A stretch of 64,000 nucleotides of DNA from G032773895 sp965248935 (lineage in GTDB: Bacteria; Pseudomonadota; Gammaproteobacteria; Pseudomonadales; Cellvibrionaceae), in contig OZ252214.1 of the NCBI GenBank assembly GCA_965248935.1, positions 4,402,001-4,466,000 on the forward strand. The letters are read 5' to 3'. A model generated the notes under the pieces. The model saw only the letters and a program-made list of their open reading frames with translations. It did no database searches and had not been told where the DNA came from. The translations under genes were made by a program, and so were the position numbers. Shown here in pieces: positions 34,822-43,325 of the stretch (its first letter is position 1; each line of letters begins with the position of its first letter).

Positions 34822-35643
34822 ATGATACCTGAACTCAGCCAAGTTGCTCCTCAGTTATTTCTTTTGATTGTTGCCGGTGGCATAGCAGGTTTTACCGCAG
34901 GCTTATTTGGTGTAGGGGGTGGCATTGTTATGGTGCCCACCCTGTATTGGGTCTTTGGGCACTATGGATTGGCTAAAGAACTGGCCATGGCCATGGCCGT
35001 GGCTACATCGCTTGCGGTTATTATTCCCACCGCGCTCTCTTCCACCTATTCGCACTATAAGCTGGGGAACTTAGATAAACGACTAAGCGTATCTTTTATC
35101 ATCCCAATTGTGTTCGGTGTTTTATTGGGCAGCCACTTTATTGTTGAAGTGAAAAGCCAAATATTATTTTATGTATTTGCCGCTATTACCCTTCTGGTTG
35201 CTATTCTTCTTGCTCTGCCCAAAAAGAAATTGTGTAGCATACCGAACCACTGGTTAATGAAACTTGGCCTGGGGGCATCTCTAGGTTGTTTCTCAGTTGT
35301 GGCAGGGGTAGGTGGCGGTGCGATTGGAACACCCATGTTAATGTGTATGGGTAGACGTTCTCACATCGCCGTCGGGACGGCTGCAAGCTTCGGTGCAATG
35401 ATCGCTATCCCCGGCGTAATTGCGATTCTATTCCAGGGCAGCACCCCTGATACAGCACCTATTGGCACAATTAGTTTGATAAGCCTTCCCGCTTTTTTAG
35501 CCCTTGCTACTACAAGCGTATTGGTTGCGCCTATCGGGGCCAAGGTTGCGGTAAAATTACCCGCTCTTTATTTAAAACGCTTATTGTGTATTGTACTTAT
35601 TGTGGTTGGCACACGAATGCTGTTTTCTGGGTTGTCTTTATAG
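34822..35643 (+). CDS. TauE/SafE-family membrane anion exporter
   Basis: 273 aa with about eight hydrophobic segments. The duplicated family signature is visible: AGFTAGLFGVGGGIVMVP in the first half and GCFSVVAGVGGGAIGTPML in the second. Family members export sulfite, sulfoacetate or similar organic anions; substrate unknown here. It follows the ElyC-like gene on the same strand. Confidence 0.88.
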   Translation: MIPELSQVAPQLFLLIVAGGIAGFTAGLFGVGGGIVMVPTLYWVFGHYGLAKELAMAMAVATSLAVIIPTALSSTYSHYKLGNLDKRLSVSFIIPIVFGVLLGSHFIVEVKSQILFYVFAAITLLVAILLALPKKKLCSIPNHWLMKLGLGASLGCFSVVAGVGGGAIGTPMLMCMGRRSHIAVGTAASFGAMIAIPGVIAILFQGSTPDTAPIGTISLISLPAFLALATTSVLVAPIGAKVAVKLPALYLKRLLCIVLIVVGTRMLFSGLSL

Positions 35644-35655
35644 GTTCTGTCTTTA

Positions 35656-35722
35656 TAGGCTCTGTCTAAAAAGTCGGGTTTTTTACCGTCAGATAAATTG
35701 AGAACTTTTTAGATAGAACCTA
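35656..35722. repeat. MITE-like palindrome with 20-bp imperfect TIRs
   Basis: Left arm TAGGCTCTGTCTAAAAAGTC and right arm matching its reverse complement at 17 of 20 positions (reads TAGGTTCTATCTAAAAAGTT on the other strand) enclose about 27 bp with a T-run. It sits just past the TauE-like stop and abuts a REP doublet. It could act as terminator or be a miniature element; TAGGTTCTGTC also occurs just before it at 35641. Confidence 0.6.
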
Positions 35723-35723
35723 A

Positions 35724-35926
35724 GTAGGTTGGAAAAGGCAAAGCCGCCTTTCGACATAGCCATACCCTCATACCCCCCAATTTAATTCAATCGACCCCAT
35801 TATGAAAACAAGCACAAATCTAACAACATCACACCCTTTACGCAGTAAACGTTGGAAGGCGCCTCTGGCTTTTCCAACCTACGGGGTATTTTAATTTATT
35901 CTGACGTACGGTCGTAGGGTACAGAC
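35724..35926 (-). repeat. REP doublet (BIME-like), copy 2
   Basis: Inverted twin of 10468-10669 at roughly 85 percent identity by eye. Each end is GTAG followed by an imperfect hairpin built on GTTGGAAAAGGC / GCCGCCTTTCGAC and GTTGGAAGGCGCC-type arms. The region between the genes ending at 35643 and 35948 contains nothing else. Confidence 0.8.
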
Positions 35927-35947
35927 AGCGATTTGACTAACATAATA

Positions 35948-36457
35948 TTAATACGACACCAATTTAATGATGCGCTTATTCCCTTTGAACCTTGCGATGT
36001 CCAAAGCAGAATCGCCATTATGGTTTTTTTCCTTTAAATCGATGCCTTTCTCCAACAAAGTGATAACCGCCTTTTCTTTCCAGACTTCGGGAAGAAACGA
36101 GGTGATGACAGACATAAGCACGTTATCACCGTCATTGTTTCTATAAGACAAGTCCAACGTTTGCGAAAGAAAATGGTTGGCAATAATTTTTTTGTTTTTT
36201 TTATTAACATTATTGCCTTTGTGTGGTCCGCTATGAAAACTCACTTCGGAGATAACAACCGATACCGCACAGTCAAGTAAATAGGCATTGATATATGGAT
36301 CAGTAATTGGTGTGTTTTCAATACTGAGCTGGCCATATTTTGCTTTATCACACAGTTGAACTGAATTTTTTTGCGCTTGCTGATCGCTGGAATATACGCA
36401 TGTCGTGGAAATAGCGAATAACAGCCCGATGAAAACATGCTTATGGACGGTATTCAT
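35948..36457 (-). CDS. Exported ankyrin-repeat protein, possible immunity partner
   Basis: The frame opens at 36481, but ATG 36457 follows AAGGAGCC and starts a signal peptide (MNTVHKHVFIGLLFAISTT...). The mature part has a Cys pair region and two to three ankyrin-like repeats near the C-terminus (NVLMSVITSFLP, LLEKGIDLKEKNHNGDSALDIARFKGN). Its start lies inside the end of the upstream gene (17-base overlap), indicating translational coupling. Ankyrin proteins often neutralise a toxin made by the preceding gene; that role is inference. Confidence 0.65.
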   Translation of the reverse strand: MNTVHKHVFIGLLFAISTTCVYSSDQQAQKNSVQLCDKAKYGQLSIENTPITDPYINAYLLDCAVSVVISEVSFHSGPHKGNNVNKKNKKIIANHFLSQTLDLSYRNNDGDNVLMSVITSFLPEVWKEKAVITLLEKGIDLKEKNHNGDSALDIARFKGNKRIIKLVSY

Positions 36458-37076
36458 TGTAGGCTCCTTTATCTGGTACAAGTCGGTGAGGCAAACTTCC
36501 TGACGGCCAATGTCCCACTTGGTTTTTATAATGTTGTGAGCTGATCCATTTCTTCTTATATTTCACTTCAATGCTGGCTCCATTTCTCGCCCCGTAGACT
36601 TTGCGGTTAAAGAAAGTGGCAAGTGCTTGGGCTATTGAAGGTTTTGGCACATTGAATTCGTTAAAGGCTCGCCAATAATAGGCTTCCGATGCATCGCCCG
36701 AATCAACAACGCCATTGTCACTGTAAACCCAGCCTTTCACCCCGGAATTACAGCCCCAAATTTTAATGAAAGCGTTGGTAGTAAATCTCTTACGCAGATC
36801 GGCTTGTTGAGATGTAATCGCGCCTAACTTGAGGTCATCGGTTTGTATAGCGCCCACTTCTGTTTGCACCACTTGGTGATATGTCACTTTTCGTTTTGCT
36901 TTAAACGCCATTTTCCATATGGACTCTCGCATTGTTGCAATTGCTGGGTCTTTGTAGCCCAAGAAAAGGCCGGCGCCGAATCTCCGTATACGATAACTGC
37001 AATATTTTCCATTGTGATTGTTACCTGGTTTGGTTGGGGGGGTATTTGGTAGTCGAGGGCGGCTTAATTTTCCCAC
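36441..37076 (-). CDS. Uncharacterised protein coupled to the ankyrin gene; possibly frameshifted toxin candidate
   Basis: 211-codon frame of unknown family. From MRESIWKMAFKAKRK onward it looks like a real globular domain with a conserved-looking segment (FIKIWGCNSG) and FFNRKVYGARNGASIEVKYKKKW. Its first 45 residues look non-native (Pro/Arg/Asn rich). In another frame, ATG 37012 is preceded by AGGTAA and encodes MENIAVIVYGDSAPAFSW, which looks like a good protein start and would join the main frame if one base were missing at about 36934. So the true product may start at 37012 with a frameshift. No enzymatic motif is recognised. Confidence 0.45.
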   Translation of the reverse strand: MGKLSRPRLPNTPPTKPGNNHNGKYCSYRIRRFGAGLFLGYKDPAIATMRESIWKMAFKAKRKVTYHQVVQTEVGAIQTDDLKLGAITSQQADLRKRFTTNAFIKIWGCNSGVKGWVYSDNGVVDSGDASEAYYWRAFNEFNVPKPSIAQALATFFNRKVYGARNGASIEVKYKKKWISSQHYKNQVGHWPSGSLPHRLVPDKGAYNEYRP

Positions 37077-37347
37077 TCAATATCGCATCCAATAGCTCGA
37101 TTTCGTCCATGACCATGATTCTGTCAATTATGGTCGGCTCGATACTGTGAGTCAATTCAAAAACCTTTTCGTTGGTTGCTTTGAAGTTGTTCGCTTGATA
37201 AGTAAGACGCTCAATTATTTTAATGACGAATATTCTGCTGAGCGGCAGGTTATATTTTAAAATAAACTGGCTTCAACGCTACAGATCGATATACTGTACG
37301 CGACCTTCACAAGACTATACCAACTGGAAAAGTATAAGGGCTGCCTT

Positions 37348-38310
37348 ATGGATCTTACCACCGTTTTAATGATGGTTGGCTTCACTCTAGCGTCTTACTC
37401 AATAATCTCTAACGATTCAATCCAAACTCTTGGAACCTTTATCGCCTCAAACTCAAAGCGCCCTTGGTGGTTGTTATGGCTTTACGCGGGTTCCATTTTA
37501 GTCATGGTTGTTTTTTATAGTTGGTGGGTCAATGGAGGAGACCCCGCCTACGGGAGATTGGAAAAGTTCCCTATACCCGATGGAGGCATCCAGTGGTATC
37601 ACGTAATACCACCGTTAGTAATATTGATTCTAACTCGATACGGTGTGCCGGTTAGTACAACATTTTTAGTCTTGGCTGTATTTAACCCAAAAAATATCGA
37701 CGCAATGTTATTTAAGTCTGCCTGGGGTTATTTAGTTGCATTTGTTGTGGCAATGCTTGTTTATCGCTTTGTTATTAGTAGAGCGACGGAGTATTTTGAA
37801 CGAACAAAAGGTGGCCCCATCTCCTGTTATTGGGTTGTTCTCCAATGGTTTTCAACGGCATTTCTTTGGAGTCAATGGCTGATTCAAGACTTGGCCAATA
37901 TATTCGTATATATGCCGCGTTCAATTAGTGGTGAAGGGTTAATCTTTGCCACATTTATTTTGGTTATATTGCAGGGGTATGTTTTTTTTCAAATGGGCGG
38001 CGCGATTCAACAAATCGTCAATGAAAAAACAGGTACAGCGGATGTTCGCGCCGCAACAATCATAGATATTATCTATGCATTTATTCTTTTAGTCTTTAAA
38101 GAGTGGAGTAATATGCCGATGAGTACCACTTGGGTATTCTTAGGTTTATTGGCGGGGCGACAGGTTGCCATTAGCCTGCATATGTATGCCCCAACCTTAA
38201 AAGACAGTACTCAGCTTTTGGCAAAAGATGCAGCAAAAGCGTTTGCAGGTTTAGCGATTAGTGTTGTTCTAGCTTTGGGGTTGCCAGTGGTCGCTCAAAT
38301 GTTCAAGTAA
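37348..38310 (+). CDS. PiT/PHO-4-like membrane permease homologue
   Basis: 320 aa, mostly membrane-spanning. Contains the inverted-repeat motifs of phosphate permeases in degenerate form (SIISNDSIQTLGTFIASN early, PMSTTWVFLGLLAGRQ late), plus a long hydrophilic loop with ISRATEYFERTKGGPIS. Shorter than canonical PitA. Transport substrate is uncertain. No operon partner: the Kef-type antiporter gene downstream is convergent. Confidence 0.65.
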   Translation: MDLTTVLMMVGFTLASYSIISNDSIQTLGTFIASNSKRPWWLLWLYAGSILVMVVFYSWWVNGGDPAYGRLEKFPIPDGGIQWYHVIPPLVILILTRYGVPVSTTFLVLAVFNPKNIDAMLFKSAWGYLVAFVVAMLVYRFVISRATEYFERTKGGPISCYWVVLQWFSTAFLWSQWLIQDLANIFVYMPRSISGEGLIFATFILVILQGYVFFQMGGAIQQIVNEKTGTADVRAATIIDIIYAFILLVFKEWSNMPMSTTWVFLGLLAGRQVAISLHMYAPTLKDSTQLLAKDAAKAFAGLAISVVLALGLPVVAQMFK

Positions 38311-38348
38311 ACGTCTGATGGTTTTAATCTTGATATTTTTTATGCGTT

Positions 38349-40112
38349 TCAACTGTAGTTTCTAGGTTCAACTATGGTTTTAGGTTCAATTGAGTCGAGA
38401 AGACAAAGTTCCTGATAACCATGGTTACGAATAAGTTCGAGGCAGGCGTCAACCTCAGGTTTTGCTAAGCCTGTAAATTGCAAGACATAACTGGAAAGTT
38501 GCAGGCCGGCTTCCAAGGGTTCGGGCACCACAGCGTTAGCTCCAGCGGCCAGTAATTCGTCTGTATATTCGGTATCTCTCGCTCTCACCACAATGGGCAG
38601 TTCTGGCCAATGTTTTTTGGCTGTCTTTACCGATTTCTCGGCAGCGTTATGTTCGTCCATTGTAATCATTAATACCGATGCGTTATTTGCTCCTGCGTTG
38701 CGGAGAAGTTCGTGCCTAGTTGCATCCCCGTAAAAAATGGGTTCACCTTGTTTTCGATAATCTCTTACCGTTTGGGCGTTTAAGTCCAAAGCCACATAGG
38801 GCAGGGACTGACTCTTTAATACGGAGGCAACCGTTTTTCCTATTCGACCATAACCGGCAATAATCACATGATGGTTAAGTTGATCGAGGTTTTCTGGTGA
38901 CGTTGGTGGAATGTCGGCGTTTTTATCTGCGGTTAATTTTGCCAACAGATTCCCAGTTGCAGAAAGAGCCGGGGTCATTATCATCGTTAACCCCGCTACA
39001 ATTACCATAAATTGGGCTATTTCAGTATTGATAAGGTCAAATGATAGCGACGCTTGGCCAATAACAACAAAAGCAAATTCCCCTGACTCTGACAGTAATA
39101 ACCCTGTTCGAATTGCGTTTACCCAGGACAATTTAAAAAGCCTGGCAAGAACGGATGCAATTATGGCTTTTATGCCGATAAGGCCAAGAACGGAAAAGAC
39201 AACCCAAAACCCATTTTGGAATGCGGAGAGAAAATCCAGGTTCATACCAACACCCATAAAAAACAACCCTAGCAATAGACCTTTAAAGGGTTCAATTTCC
39301 ACCTCAAGTTGGTAGCGGTATTCCGTCTCGGCAAGTAGCAACCCGGCTAAAAATGCGCCTAAGGCCATGGATAATCCCGCGAGCCCCGTCGCCATGGAAA
39401 TAGCGAGAATACTTAATAGGGAGGTTGCCGTAAAAACTTCAACGCTATGTGTATTCGATGCCATTCGGAACAAATAGCGAAGTACATAACGCCCCAGAAG
39501 AACAATAAGCGCAACAGCTAAAATAGCCTGAAGTAATGAACTGCCAAGGCTTAACACAATATTTTTATTGTCATCGGAAGAGCCCAGCACAGGAATTAAA
39601 ATAAGAATGGGAATAACCGCTAAATCCTGGAAGAGCAATACCGCAAAACTGCTTCTGCCATGAGTGCAAGACATTTGCCCGGACTCTTTTAATAGCTGGA
39701 CAACCATTGCCGTGGAAGAAAGCGCTAAGCACAGGCCGATAATAATAGAAGACTCTAAGTTATTGCCCCACAAATAGGCGACGTAACCAATGGCGAGGGC
39801 GGAAAGAATAACCTGCGTGGCCCCCAGGCCGAAAATAAGTTTGTAATAGGATTTTAAGCGACCAAAAGAAAGCTCTAAACCAATCGTAAAGAGAAGGAAA
39901 ACCACGCCAAGTTCGGCAATATCCTGTACTTGTTCTGTATTCGATATAGCCGCAAAACCGTAGGGGCCAATTAAGGCCCCCACAGCTAAAAAGCCTAATA
40001 TTGGGCTAATATGAATTTTTTTGAATATTGGAATAATAAGGACAACCGCTATTAAAAATGCGATCACTTCCTTTAAGTAAGGGACGGCTATATGACTTAT
40101 GTTGTGTTCCAT
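38349..40112 (-). CDS. Kef-type CPA2 cation:proton antiporter with RCK domain
   Basis: 587 aa. About 12 hydrophobic segments with LGFLAVGALIGPYG and FLLFTIGLELS (CPA2 signature), and QDLAVIPIL (catalytic Asp region). A cytosolic TrkA-N/RCK domain follows, HHVIIAGYGRIGKTVASVL, binding a nucleotide, with partial TrkA-C sequence. Most like KefB/KefC or YbaL potassium efflux systems; the exact subtype is not assigned. Confidence 0.87.
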   Translation of the reverse strand: MEHNISHIAVPYLKEVIAFLIAVVLIIPIFKKIHISPILGFLAVGALIGPYGFAAISNTEQVQDIAELGVVFLLFTIGLELSFGRLKSYYKLIFGLGATQVILSALAIGYVAYLWGNNLESSIIIGLCLALSSTAMVVQLLKESGQMSCTHGRSSFAVLLFQDLAVIPILILIPVLGSSDDNKNIVLSLGSSLLQAILAVALIVLLGRYVLRYLFRMASNTHSVEVFTATSLLSILAISMATGLAGLSMALGAFLAGLLLAETEYRYQLEVEIEPFKGLLLGLFFMGVGMNLDFLSAFQNGFWVVFSVLGLIGIKAIIASVLARLFKLSWVNAIRTGLLLSESGEFAFVVIGQASLSFDLINTEIAQFMVIVAGLTMIMTPALSATGNLLAKLTADKNADIPPTSPENLDQLNHHVIIAGYGRIGKTVASVLKSQSLPYVALDLNAQTVRDYRKQGEPIFYGDATRHELLRNAGANNASVLMITMDEHNAAEKSVKTAKKHWPELPIVVRARDTEYTDELLAAGANAVVPEPLEAGLQLSSYVLQFTGLAKPEVDACLELIRNHGYQELCLLDSIEPKTIVEPRNYS

Positions 40113-40147
40113 AATGAGCCCCTTAGCTTACGTTAATTTCTTTGACG

Positions 40148-41518
40148 TTAATCCGTTGAGTTAACCTGTGTAATGGTCGCTTTTGCGGAACCTTTACCCA
40201 AGGTTAAATTGACATTTTCTCCTGTTGTTAACTTATTTGCTTCACGAATAATAGTTTCATTTTTATCCTGTACAATAGCATAGCCTCTCGCTAGAGTGGC
40301 GAGAGGACTAACAATATTTAATGCTTGGGCATACTTCTGTAGAGTGCTCTCTTTCTTTTTTACATTATTAATACAAGCCGTTTCTAATCGCTGACTTATA
40401 TGGGAAAGTGACTGCCGGTATAGAGACAGTTTTTTTTCAGGGTTGTGCTGGGAAAGACGCAGCTTGTACTCGTTAAGTGTTGAATAACAGTCGAACAAGG
40501 ACTTTTCAGATAGTGCCTTTAGCTTGAGTTCCACCGTATCCAAGCGCTGTTGCCACTGCTGAATTTGCTCTCCGGGGTGCCTTAATTTGCTGTGCAGCAG
40601 CTCCAGTTTATTTTTATTTTGGTTTTGTTTTTTGTCTATAGCGTTAACAAGCTTAAGCTCAATACCTTTTAGCTGGGCTAAAAAATCTTCTTTTGATGGT
40701 GCAATAAGTTCTGCGGCGGCTGAAGGCGTAGGAGCCCTCACATCTGCGACAAAATCCGCAATAGTAAAATCCACCTCATGGCCAACCCCAGAGACAATGG
40801 GCGTATTCAGCTTAGCAATGGTTCTAGCAAGCTCCTCTGAGTTAAAGGACCATAAATCCTCAATGGAACCTCCCCCACGACACAGCAACAGCGTATCGAA
40901 CAAATTGGATTGGTCCGCGCGCTGCAAAGCTTGAATAATCTGTTTATCCGCCCCTTCACCCTGGACCGGAGTGGGGATAAGCGTTACTAGGCTAAGAGGA
41001 AAACGGCGTTCTAAAACAGACAAAACATCCTGTAACGCCGCCGCAGTAGGTGAAGTGACAACGCCGATATTGGTCGGCAGGGCAGGTAGGGCTTTTTTTA
41101 AAGAAGCCTCAAATAACCCCTCTGCTTGGAGCTGGGACTTAAGCTGCTCAAACCTTTTTTGCAGCAAACCGAAGCCCGCCTCTTCCATATGCTCAACAAT
41201 TAACTGATAGTCACCTCGGCCCTCATATAAACTCACCTTGGCTCTTGCCTGAATTTGCGTGCCTTCCTCTATTTTGAATTTAACCTGTGAATTTCGGCCT
41301 TTAAACATAGCGCAACGAACCTGTGCGCTGCTGTCTTTAAGAGTAAAATACCAGTGGCCAGAAGAGGGGCGGCTAACGTTCGATACTTCGCCTTCGACCC
41401 ATACCAAAGGAAGATGAACCTCTAGCAATTGCTTTGCTTTGCGGTTGAGCTGCGACACACTCAGAACCTTTCGCCCCGAGTTTTGTTCGCTTGCCCTGGT
41501 TTCAAATAAGTCTTTCAT
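40148..41518 (-). CDS. xseA: Exodeoxyribonuclease VII large subunit
   Basis: 456 aa. N-terminal OB fold (VEGEVSNVSRPSSGHWYFTLKD), catalytic core with GVVTSPTAAALQDV and RGGGSIEDLWSFN, a coiled-coil region, and the C-terminal RGYAIV segment. Hydrolyses single-stranded DNA into oligonucleotides together with XseB. Divergent from guaB, as in many gammaproteobacteria. Confidence 0.96.
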   Translation of the reverse strand: MKDLFETRASEQNSGRKVLSVSQLNRKAKQLLEVHLPLVWVEGEVSNVSRPSSGHWYFTLKDSSAQVRCAMFKGRNSQVKFKIEEGTQIQARAKVSLYEGRGDYQLIVEHMEEAGFGLLQKRFEQLKSQLQAEGLFEASLKKALPALPTNIGVVTSPTAAALQDVLSVLERRFPLSLVTLIPTPVQGEGADKQIIQALQRADQSNLFDTLLLCRGGGSIEDLWSFNSEELARTIAKLNTPIVSGVGHEVDFTIADFVADVRAPTPSAAAELIAPSKEDFLAQLKGIELKLVNAIDKKQNQNKNKLELLHSKLRHPGEQIQQWQQRLDTVELKLKALSEKSLFDCYSTLNEYKLRLSQHNPEKKLSLYRQSLSHISQRLETACINNVKKKESTLQKYAQALNIVSPLATLARGYAIVQDKNETIIREANKLTTGENVNLTLGKGSAKATITQVNSTD

Positions 41519-41683
41519 GCAGCGGCATTGTAGCCATGATTCCCCCAGTGTCTAGTAATATGACCGTTAAAACTTCCTGAGGGGTTGAATAGTGTGGCCA
41601 CGCCATTTACCGACTGGCTGAGAGGGCCTATAATGCTGGGTTTTTCTTAACGAACCCTCTCTGGACACTAAGGCGGCAGATTT

Positions 41684-43159
41684 ATGTTAAGGATTGCTCA
41701 AGAAGCTCTCACCTTTGACGATGTATTACTGATTCCAGGTTACTCTAAAGTGACCGCTAAAGACGTCTCTTTACAGACTAAACTGACTCGCAATATTCAG
41801 CTTAATATTCCCCTGGTTTCGGCGGCCATGGATACCGTTACCGAAGCCCTTTTGGCGATTGCCGTGGCGCAAGAGGGCGGTATTGGTATTATTCATAAAA
41901 GTATGGCCATCAAAAAACAAGCTAAGGAAGTGCGGGCCGTAAAACGATTTGAAGCCGGGGTTGTGAAAGACCCCATTACCATTGAATCATCCGCGACCAT
42001 TAGCGAACTGATCGCATTGACCAAAAAACATAACTTCTCAGGTGTGCCCGTACTGGATGGCAAAGACCTTGTCGGCATTGTCACTGGGCGTGATGTTCGG
42101 TTTGAAACCAACCTCAATGCAAGCGTTGCCAGCATCATGACGCCAAGAGAGAAACTCGTTACAGTCAAAGAGGGCACAAGCTCAGAGAAAGTGCTAGAAC
42201 TGCTGCACCAAAACCGAATTGAAAAAGTATTGGTGGTAAACGACAATTTCGACCTCTGTGGCTTGATTACCGTTAAAGATATTAATAAAGCCGAAAACTA
42301 CCCCAATGCCTGTAAAGACTCCAATGGCAGCCTTCGAGTTGGTGCGTCGGTTGGTACTAGCCCCGATACCGATGAACGAGTACAAGCCTTAGTGGATGCT
42401 GGTGTTGACGTACTGGTGGTGGATACCGCTCACGGGCATTCGCAAAACGTGATTGACCGGGTGCGCCTAATCAAAAAAAAGCACCCTCACGTTGACGTTA
42501 TTGGTGGCAACATCGCCACAGCGGCGGCGGCAAAAGCCCTAGTCGAAGCCGGTGCCGATGGCGTAAAAGTAGGTATTGGCCCAGGTTCTATCTGCACAAC
42601 TCGCATTGTTACGGGTGTTGGTGTTCCCCAAGTGAGTGCCATTGCCAACGTAATGGAAGCACTTAAAGATACCGACATACCCGTTATTGCCGACGGTGGA
42701 ATTCGTTTCTCTGGCGATATTGCCAAGGCAATTGTTGCCGGGGCACATGCCGTGATGATGGGCTCCATGTTTGCCGGTACGGAAGAAGCACCAGGAGAAG
42801 TGGAATTATTCCAAGGGCGAACCTATAAATCCTACCGTGGTATGGGCTCGTTGGGGGCCATGGGGAAAACCCAAGGCTCCTCTGACCGTTATTTCCAAGA
42901 TTCCAGCCAAGGTATGGAAAAGCTGGTGCCCGAAGGCATTGAAGGGCGCGTTCCCTACAAAGGCCCGGTAGCGGCCATTGCTCACCAACTTATGGGAGGG
43001 CTGCGTGCCTCAATGGGGTATACCGGGTCTGTTGATATTCATACCATGAGGTCCAAACCTGAATTTGTACGGGTGACCGCTGCGGGAATGGGAGAGAGCC
43101 ACGTTCACGACGTGACCATTACCAAAGAAGCACCTAACTACCCGGTTTCGGGCAGATAG
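41684..43159 (+). CDS. guaB: Inosine-5'-monophosphate dehydrogenase
   Basis: 491 aa TIM-barrel enzyme converting IMP to XMP with NAD. Two CBS domains are inserted between about residues 95 and 210. The catalytic Cys lies in GIGPGSICTTRIV, and the mobile flap is YRGMGSLGAM. Followed by guaA, which completes GMP synthesis. Confidence 0.98.
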   Translation: MLRIAQEALTFDDVLLIPGYSKVTAKDVSLQTKLTRNIQLNIPLVSAAMDTVTEALLAIAVAQEGGIGIIHKSMAIKKQAKEVRAVKRFEAGVVKDPITIESSATISELIALTKKHNFSGVPVLDGKDLVGIVTGRDVRFETNLNASVASIMTPREKLVTVKEGTSSEKVLELLHQNRIEKVLVVNDNFDLCGLITVKDINKAENYPNACKDSNGSLRVGASVGTSPDTDERVQALVDAGVDVLVVDTAHGHSQNVIDRVRLIKKKHPHVDVIGGNIATAAAAKALVEAGADGVKVGIGPGSICTTRIVTGVGVPQVSAIANVMEALKDTDIPVIADGGIRFSGDIAKAIVAGAHAVMMGSMFAGTEEAPGEVELFQGRTYKSYRGMGSLGAMGKTQGSSDRYFQDSSQGMEKLVPEGIEGRVPYKGPVAAIAHQLMGGLRASMGYTGSVDIHTMRSKPEFVRVTAAGMGESHVHDVTITKEAPNYPVSGR

Positions 43160-43201
43160 CCCCCCTAATAAATAGACAGGTAATAAGTACACAGGCTCCA
43201 T

Positions 43202-43235
43202 AGGCGGTTCAAGTGACCGCCTTATTTTTTATTTA
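43202..43235 (+). terminator. Intrinsic terminator after guaB
   Basis: AGGCGGT / ACCGCCT stem with a 7-nt loop followed by TATTTTTTATTT. It separates guaB from guaA transcription at least partly. Confidence 0.75.
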
Positions 43236-43296
43236 CCCGACTGTATTTTATTTACCCAGCTATATTTTATTTACCCGACTGTATTTTATTTATCCA
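43223..43296 (+). repeat. 19-bp tandem repeat upstream of guaA
   Basis: Four imperfect copies with a 19-bp period around TATTTTATTTACCC. They span the terminator's U-tract and the leader of guaA. Confidence 0.85.
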
Positions 43297-43325
43297 ATTA
43301 TAATTTTTACCCTAAAGAAGTGGTT

